A stretch of DNA of 64,000 nucleotides from BOG-908 sp963848205. Its GTDB lineage: Bacteria; Pseudomonadota; Alphaproteobacteria; Acetobacterales; Acetobacteraceae. This document shows, in pieces, positions 59,247-64,000 of this stretch; positions within the stretch are counted from its first letter, which is position 1, and each line of letters opens with the position of its first letter. The notes beneath the pieces were generated by a model. The model was given only the letters and a program-made list of their open reading frames with translations, searched no databases and had not been told where the DNA came from. Both the position numbers and the translations under genes were made by a program. The stretch covers positions 620,001 through 684,000 of the forward strand of contig CAWKCV010000003.1 of the NCBI GenBank assembly GCA_963848205.1, read 5' to 3'.

Positions 59247-60251
59247 GTGAGACAGACGGGTATGGTCCGCACGGGGATGGCGGTTTGCTGTTACGCGCTC
59301 TCGATCGCGTGGCCGTTGTCGGGTTATTGCGCATGCACATTGGGCGCTGTTGCTGTTCTGCCGGTGAGCACTCAAGGCAAACATTTCTATTCGGACGTCC
59401 AGATCAACGGCAAGCCGGCACATTTCATCATAGATACGGGGTCGTTCACGACAATGCTGGATGTGCACTCGGCACAGAGCCTTGGTGTGGCAGCAAACAG
59501 GCTGAATTTCGATGCAGTCGGAATCGGCGGGACGCAGCATCTCTATCAAGGCAGAGCGTCACGGATGCGCATCGGCGGCATGAACGCGGACGGCATGAAC
59601 CTTGGTATCAGCCAGATAGGAATGAAGACGGATGCTACGGACGCGTCTGGCCTGTTCGGTATGAACCTGATGGCTGCCTATGATCTCGACCTCGATGTCG
59701 CGTTCGGCCACATGATCATGTACGAAGCCGACGGCGATTGCCGGAAGCCGACTGTCGCACTTGCCCAACCGCTCTACATGGCACAACTGGAGCCGATCGA
59801 GAATAATCGTCAGATCGCCGTGATCGTCGATGTCGAGGGTCATCCCGTCAAAGCCATGATCGACACCGGCGCATCCGTGACCGTCATGTACCGGAAACAG
59901 GCAAGCAGGTTGGGCGTCGATCTCTCCCCACTTCACGCGCCTGGACATAGTTTCAGCCATGGTGTCGGCCCCCTGCCGGTGGCGACGATGAAGCATGTGT
60001 TCCACACAGTCTCGATCGGCGATCTACAATTCAACAACATGCCGGTCGTGATCATCGATCAGGCCAACGACGAGCCAGATCGTAAGGTTACGGGTTCACG
60101 CATCGGCGGACCGGGCGATGCGGACGCTGCAAACCAGGAGCAGATGCTGCTCGGCGCCGATTTCATCCAGAAAGTGCATGTCTGGGTATCGCATTCGTCG
60201 CACAAGCTGATCATGCAATATCCGCCTCAGGCATCGGTTCTTCCGCACTGA
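59247..60251 (+). CDS. Exported retropepsin-like aspartic protease family protein
   Basis: 334-aa protein with a probable signal peptide (GMAVCCYALSIAWPLSGYC) and two pepsin/retropepsin-type half domains. Catalytic triads are visible as HFIIDTGSFTTML and KAMIDTGASVTVM, with the later LLGADFIQKVHVWVSHSSHKL. The two DTG sites may form one active site within the chain. Substrate unknown. GTG 59247 is chosen because GGAG lies 8 bases upstream; GTG 59238 and ATG 59262 are alternatives. It ends 4 bases before the convergent K+ channel stop. Confidence 0.83.
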   Translation: MRQTGMVRTGMAVCCYALSIAWPLSGYCACTLGAVAVLPVSTQGKHFYSDVQINGKPAHFIIDTGSFTTMLDVHSAQSLGVAANRLNFDAVGIGGTQHLYQGRASRMRIGGMNADGMNLGISQIGMKTDATDASGLFGMNLMAAYDLDLDVAFGHMIMYEADGDCRKPTVALAQPLYMAQLEPIENNRQIAVIVDVEGHPVKAMIDTGASVTVMYRKQASRLGVDLSPLHAPGHSFSHGVGPLPVATMKHVFHTVSIGDLQFNNMPVVIIDQANDEPDRKVTGSRIGGPGDADAANQEQMLLGADFIQKVHVWVSHSSHKLIMQYPPQASVLPH

Positions 60252-60255
60252 GCGG

Positions 60256-61185
60256 TCAATCGGTTCCCGCAAGAACCTCGCTGATCCTGGTCATGTCGGC
60301 ACATGTGATGCCGTTTTCGTCCAGTCCGATCACATCCGCATAGCGCATGCCAAACAACACGTCGGCCGGCCCGTAATCGTGCAAGGCGTGCACGACGAGT
60401 GCCAGGCTCGGGTCGCGGGCTTGGAAGCTGACGAACAGGCGCACTTCGGATGCGACGAACGTCTCGGGATCAAGTCCGTGCAGCGGACTGCGCTCGTCGA
60501 TTGTGTGCATGACCGTCCAGGTAAGCGGAAATACGGGCAGGAAATCGCGTGCCAGGGTAAGTTCGTGTGCCCGGCGAAACCGCGAGCCCTCGGTGGAGAC
60601 TTCCGAGACGAGCGCACTGACCTTTATCTGTGCATCGGCCATGACCGACGCCTGACCATTGCCGATACGCAGCATCAACGTCGGCTTTCCGTTATGCGCG
60701 GTAATGACGGGATTGCGCGCGAAGATGTATTTCGCACGAGGTTTGGAAAACCGAAAAAATATCAGGCCGGTCATGATGGCAGTGAACGCGACGCCGGTCA
60801 TGATCTCGAAGGAAGAGATCACGTGGCCATAGGGCGAAGCCGGATACATGTAACCGTAGCCGACGGTCGCGAGCGTTTCCAGGCTGAAAAAGAAATGATC
60901 GGCAAAGACATGGGGGCGCGCGTTGGCCACCGCACCCGGGACGATCGAGTAGAGGATCGCAAACAGCGACGTGACGCTGACGTAGATGGCAACGATCATC
61001 GCCATGAAACGTGGCCAGCTCAGTTCGGCGGCGAGCCGGTATGGATCGGCGAAGTCGTAGCGCGCCACACCTTTTTTGGTCAGCGTGTAACTGCCCATCG
61101 CCACGACTGACGATCGCTCGAACACGCGCCGGCGTTTCGGCGGCGGGCTCGCGCTCCCGGGGAGAACGCGGAAACCCTGGATCAT
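60256..61185 (-). CDS. KirBac-type inward-rectifier potassium channel
   Basis: 309-aa inner-membrane channel. The first helix (FMAMIVAIYVSVTSLFAILY) is followed by a pore helix and selectivity filter ATVGYGYMYP, a second helix (FEIMTGVAFTAIMTGLIFFRF) ending in SKPRAKYIFARNPVI. The C-terminal immunoglobulin-like Kir domain has LMLRIGNGQASVMADAQIKV, FPLTWTVMHTIDERSPL. All elements of prokaryotic Kir channels are intact. Its place in a catabolic region is unexplained. Confidence 0.93.
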   Translation of the reverse strand: MIQGFRVLPGSASPPPKRRRVFERSSVVAMGSYTLTKKGVARYDFADPYRLAAELSWPRFMAMIVAIYVSVTSLFAILYSIVPGAVANARPHVFADHFFFSLETLATVGYGYMYPASPYGHVISSFEIMTGVAFTAIMTGLIFFRFSKPRAKYIFARNPVITAHNGKPTLMLRIGNGQASVMADAQIKVSALVSEVSTEGSRFRRAHELTLARDFLPVFPLTWTVMHTIDERSPLHGLDPETFVASEVRLFVSFQARDPSLALVVHALHDYGPADVLFGMRYADVIGLDENGITCADMTRISEVLAGTD

Positions 61186-61256
61186 CCCCGAACGGCTAGT
61201 GTCTCCGGCGGCTTGCGCAGCGTCGCCAGGAACGCTTGGCTGTTCGGGGCTGTCCG

Positions 61257-62417
61257 TCAGGAGACTTCAGCCAGCAAACCGCCGGCCGCATCCACCAAGC
61301 GAAGATGGTAATCGGTATCGCCAAACGCGCTCTCGATCATCGTCAGCCGCTTGAAGTAGTGACCGGCACGATACTCCATCGTGACGCCGATGCCGCCATG
61401 CGACTGCACGGCGGCCTGGCCCACGAAACGGGCAGAGTTGTTGATCTGTACTTTGGCGGCCGAGATGGCACGCCGGCGCGCGCGTGCATCGTCGGATTCA
61501 GCCATCATGGCGGCGTAATAGGCCATGCTGCGCGCCTGTTCGAGGGCTGTGAACATATCGACCGAGCGATGCTGCAACACCTGGAACGTGCCGATGGGCA
61601 CGCCGAACTGCTTGCGGGTTTTCAGGTAATCCAGCGTCAGTGCATGCAAGGCGGCCATCGCGCCCACGGCTTCGGCACACACGGCGGCAATGGCAATGTC
61701 GGTCACGTGCTCGATCAGATCGCCACCATGATCAACCTTTCCGATCACCGCAGCTTCGCTGACCTCCACGCCGGCAAACGAGATAGCCGCACCGCGCTGG
61801 CCGTCCTGTGTCGGGAAGCCGCGTCGCGACACGCCGGGTGCATGTGCATCGACAAGGAACAGAGTGATGCCATGACGGTCACGCCGGCTGGCAGACGATG
61901 TTCGCGCGGAAACGATCAGCTTTTGCGCAGAATCGCCGCTCAGCACGACGCTCTTGTCGCCTTCGAGCGTGTAGCCGTTTGCAGTTTTCTTCGCATGCAT
62001 CGCCACGTCGAAAATGTCGAAGCGGGCCTGTCGTTCGACATGCGCGAACGCCAGCCGCAGCGAGCCGTCGGCGATGGCGGGAATGAGTTCGCTGCGTTGC
62101 TCGGCGGTGCCACCGAGACGGATGAGGTTGCCGGCCAACACGACGGTCGCGAGATATGGCTCGAGCGCCAACCCGCGGCCGATCGCGTCCATCACGATCA
62201 TCGTGTCGGTCGCACCGCCGCCGAACCCGCCATCCTCCTCCGAGAAGGGCAGGGCGGTCAGGCCGAGTTCGGCGTATTTCGACCAAAGATCCTCGCTGTA
62301 GCCAGGATCTTTGGCCTGCGTGGTGCGGCGCTTGGCCAAGTCGTCGTAGGCGGGAGGGATGAGACGGTCGATGCTGTCTTTCAGCATGCGTTGTTCGTCG
62401 CTTAGCTCGAAGTCCAT
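61257..62417 (-). CDS. Acyl-CoA dehydrogenase, diverged subunit
   Basis: 386-aa acyl-CoA dehydrogenase family protein starting MDFELSDEQRMLKDSIDRLI. It keeps the fold (LGGTAEQRSELIPAIADGSL, LDYLKTRKQFGVPIGTFQVL, QSHGGIGVTMEY) but the FAD-contacting segment usually reading like SEPxAGSD is replaced by FAHVERQARFD. It may be the non-canonical partner of the acyl-CoA dehydrogenase encoded just upstream, as in heteromeric FadE pairs of steroid degraders. A full repeat separates the two genes. Confidence 0.88.
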   Translation of the reverse strand: MDFELSDEQRMLKDSIDRLIPPAYDDLAKRRTTQAKDPGYSEDLWSKYAELGLTALPFSEEDGGFGGGATDTMIVMDAIGRGLALEPYLATVVLAGNLIRLGGTAEQRSELIPAIADGSLRLAFAHVERQARFDIFDVAMHAKKTANGYTLEGDKSVVLSGDSAQKLIVSARTSSASRRDRHGITLFLVDAHAPGVSRRGFPTQDGQRGAAISFAGVEVSEAAVIGKVDHGGDLIEHVTDIAIAAVCAEAVGAMAALHALTLDYLKTRKQFGVPIGTFQVLQHRSVDMFTALEQARSMAYYAAMMAESDDARARRRAISAAKVQINNSARFVGQAAVQSHGGIGVTMEYRAGHYFKRLTMIESAFGDTDYHLRLVDAAGGLLAEVS

Positions 62418-62431
62418 TTTGGTTTTTGGCC

Positions 62432-62553
62432 TTAAGAAAGGAAGCAGTCCTTTTTTGAAAAAAAAGGACCAAAAAACTTTTGTCGGTCAGGGCTCGCGAC
62501 AGCGGAACATAGTTTCCTGCTTCTTTCTTTCAAAAAGAAGTCTTCCTTTCTTC
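62432..62553 (+). repeat. Palindromic repeat, full element
   Basis: Left half AAGAAAGGAAGCAGTCC-T6 / GA / A8-GGACC, CAAAAAACTTTTG. A short centre (GGGCTCGCGACAGCGGA) follows. The right half is ACATAGTTTCCTGCTTC, hairpin CTTC-T-rich-GAAG, TCTTCCTTTCTT. It lies between the two acyl-CoA dehydrogenase genes and begins 15 bases before the downstream one's start. Confidence 0.93.
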
Positions 62554-63760
62554 AGAACCCCAACACCATCTTTGCAATGATATTCCGCTGGATCTCATTG
62601 GATCCACCGTAGATCGACACCTTGCGATAGTTGAAATATTCCGGCGCCGCGGTATCGGCCCAATCGAACCCGTCCGGCAAATCGTTCGCACCCTCGGGTA
62701 TCTGCTCTTCGGCATCGTGATAGGCCAGCGCGAACGGCCCGGCCATCTCGAGCGCCAGCTCCGTCGTTGCCTGCTGGATTTCGGAGCCCTTGATCTTGAG
62801 GATGGAGCTTGCCGGGTTCGGCTTGTTGCCGTGGTCGCGCTCGTCGGCCACCACGCGCAACTGCGTCATCTCGAGCGCCTTCAGCTCGATCTCGACAGCG
62901 GCGACCTTGTGGCGGAACGCTTCATTGTCCCACAGCGCGCCGTCGCCTTGCGGCACGGTGCGGGCGATTTCGCGAATGCGGCGCAAGCGGGCCTTGCTGG
63001 CACCGATGCGGGCGATATTGCTGCGTTCGTTGCCGAGCAGGAACTTCGCGCAATCCCAGCCGCGGTTTTCCTCGCCCACCAGGTTGCCGATCGGCACGCG
63101 CACGTCGTCGAACCACACTTCGTTGACCTCGGCCTCGCCGTCGATCAGCTGGATCGGGCGAACGGTGACACCTGGGGTTTTCATATCCACCAGGATGAAG
63201 CTGATGCCTTCCTGCGGCTTGCGTGCTTCCGGGTTGGTGCGGGCGAGCACGAAAATCCAGTCGGCCCATTGGGCGAGCGTCGTCCAGGTCTTCTGGCCGT
63301 TGATCACCCAGCTATCGCCATCGCGCACGGCTTTGGTCTTCAGGCTGGCGAGGTCGGAGCCGGCGCCGGGTTCGGAGAAACCCTGGCACCACCAATCGTC
63401 GATGTTGGCGATACGCGGCAGGTAGTGCGCCTTCTGCTCCTCGGTGCCGAAAGCGGCGATCACCGGGCCCACCATGTGGGTGCCGAAGGGCAGGGGGCTG
63501 GGCACGTTCTCGCTCAGCATTTCCTCGTTGTAGATATAGAGCTGGATCGGGCTCCAGCCGCGGCCGCCGTACTGGACGGGCCAATGCGGCACGGCCAGGC
63601 CGTGCTTGTTCATGATCTGCTGGCACTCGATCCACTCGGCGCGGCCGATATGGCGGCCCTGGCCGAGACGGGTGCGGATGTCCTGCGGAATGTTCTCGCG
63701 AAAGAAGGTCCGCATCTCGTCACGGAACGCGTTCTCTTCCGGCGTAAATCGTAAATCCAT
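62552..63760 (-). CDS. Acyl-CoA dehydrogenase
   Basis: 402-aa FAD enzyme introducing the alpha-beta double bond of acyl-CoA. It shows MDLRFTPEENAFRDEMRTF, WWCQGFSEPGAGSDLASL, KTWTTLAQWADWIFVLART, LLGNERSNIARIG and the C-terminal YGGSNEIQRNIIAKMVLGF. The sequence is closest in character to the long-chain/steroid-type FadE group. It precedes the diverged family member on the same strand and follows a ligase gene, fitting a fatty-acid or side-chain degradation unit. Confidence 0.94.
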   Translation of the reverse strand: MDLRFTPEENAFRDEMRTFFRENIPQDIRTRLGQGRHIGRAEWIECQQIMNKHGLAVPHWPVQYGGRGWSPIQLYIYNEEMLSENVPSPLPFGTHMVGPVIAAFGTEEQKAHYLPRIANIDDWWCQGFSEPGAGSDLASLKTKAVRDGDSWVINGQKTWTTLAQWADWIFVLARTNPEARKPQEGISFILVDMKTPGVTVRPIQLIDGEAEVNEVWFDDVRVPIGNLVGEENRGWDCAKFLLGNERSNIARIGASKARLRRIREIARTVPQGDGALWDNEAFRHKVAAVEIELKALEMTQLRVVADERDHGNKPNPASSILKIKGSEIQQATTELALEMAGPFALAYHDAEEQIPEGANDLPDGFDWADTAAPEYFNYRKVSIYGGSNEIQRNIIAKMVLGF

Positions 63761-63804
63761 GGTTTGATCCTTCGTCGTGAGCCGCAGTGCACCAGATGCG
63801 AACA

Positions 63805-63850
63805 GATAATAGTCGTTTGCTTCTTTTCTTCAGAAAAGTAAGGCTCTGCC
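63805..63850 (+). repeat. Palindromic repeat, right half, degenerate
   Basis: ATAATAGTCGTTTGCTTC, T4-CTTCAG-A4, TAAGGCTCTGCC. It lies between the ligase stop and the acyl-CoA dehydrogenase start, which are on the same (minus) strand. Confidence 0.75.
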
Positions 63851-64000
63851 TACCCCTTCGCCTTCGCCCGCTCCTCGTCCGCCAATTGGGACGCCAAAAG
63901 CTTTCCAACAGGGCTTTTGGGCAGGCTGTCGCGAATTTCCACCGCGGTTGGCAGCTCATGGCGGCCCACCTTATCCGCCAGGAACGCCCTGAGCGCCTCG
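63850..64000 (-). CDS. Acyl-CoA synthetase (AMP-dependent ligase), C-terminal end
   Basis: Only the last 49 codons are in the window; the reading continues beyond base 64000. The segment LRAFLADKVGRHELPTAVEI followed by SLPKSPVGKLLASQL is the C-terminal lid domain of AMP-binding acyl-CoA ligases, with the catalytic lysine in SPVGKLL. It would activate the fatty acid or side-chain acid for the acyl-CoA dehydrogenases encoded downstream on the same strand. Confidence 0.88.
   Translation of the reverse strand, partial: EALRAFLADKVGRHELPTAVEIRDSLPKSPVGKLLASQLADEERAKAKG

Noticed and set aside
1217..63850. Repeat copies considered as CRISPR repeats or IS ends
   Set aside because: Spacing is irregular, copies occur in both orientations at gene borders, there are no cas genes, no transposase and no clear target-site duplications.

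Overview
The window is about 64 kb of a GC-rich (roughly 65 %) chromosome from an alphaproteobacterium, most likely family Acetobacteraceae. The evidence is a gcrA cell-cycle regulator, a pyruvate dehydrogenase (PDH) E1-beta carrying its own lipoyl domain, scpA/scpB next to tatA, and a dense AT-rich intergenic repeat of a type I associate with acetic acid bacteria (that association is recall; the repeat itself is visible here). The genus cannot be fixed. Coding density is very high and no gene-free stretch exceeds 300 bases. The longest gap, between nagA and the first DUF1329 gene, holds one repeat and a weak 56-codon ORF. I found no tRNA, rRNA, CRISPR array, transposase, phage gene or origin.

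Layout. 1-13.2 kb: housekeeping and stress genes (3' part of clpA, DUF427, an APC permease, DUF488, csbD, the threonylcarbamoyl-AMP synthase, two tandem M17 aminopeptidases plus holC, a duplicated di-heme cytochrome c, pheA, nudC, two YsnF/DUF2382 proteins). 13.3-20.9 kb: a surface-polysaccharide island with a 973-aa tandem GT2 protein, dTDP-L-rhamnose synthesis (rfbB-A-C-D) and a second GT2 enzyme. 20.8-25.2 kb: rluA-type synthase, trmH, SulP transporter, ackA. 25.2-32.7 kb: argS-SPOR-nagZ-M50 protease-scpA-scpB, then a PRC-barrel gene, recX and tatA. 32.7-35.7 kb: methionine salvage genes mtnB-D-C, gcrA, ftsB-like. 35.8-41.4 kb: pyruvate dehydrogenase complex (pdhA-B-C, a GNAT gene, lpd). 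41.5-50.1 kb: gluQ, HNH nuclease, SDR, ssb, metal efflux, acyltransferase, SAM methyltransferase plus HpnL-like membrane protein, SCP2, nagA. 50.4-64 kb: an apparent lipid/hydrophobic-substrate catabolic region with two divergent DUF1329 exported proteins, tetR with a frameshifted kinase-like gene, thiolase, SDR, GMC oxidoreductase, a retropepsin-like protein, a Kir-type K+ channel, two acyl-CoA dehydrogenases and the end of an acyl-CoA ligase.

The most striking non-genic signal is one dispersed palindromic element at 25 places in 64 kb. A half-element of about 45-50 bp is an AT-rich hairpin (arms GTCC-T6 and A6-GGAC) followed by a CAAAAGTTTT-like block. Full elements of about 120-140 bp are two half-elements in opposite orientation around a GC-rich palindrome (GCTGTCGCG...CGCGACAGC). 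Copies sit directly against stop or start codons, have replaced the ends of several genes, lie inside otherwise conserved operons, and show paired changes in the hairpin arms. This suggests a non-autonomous mobile repeat family with a retained RNA- or DNA-level role, possibly at transcript 3' ends.
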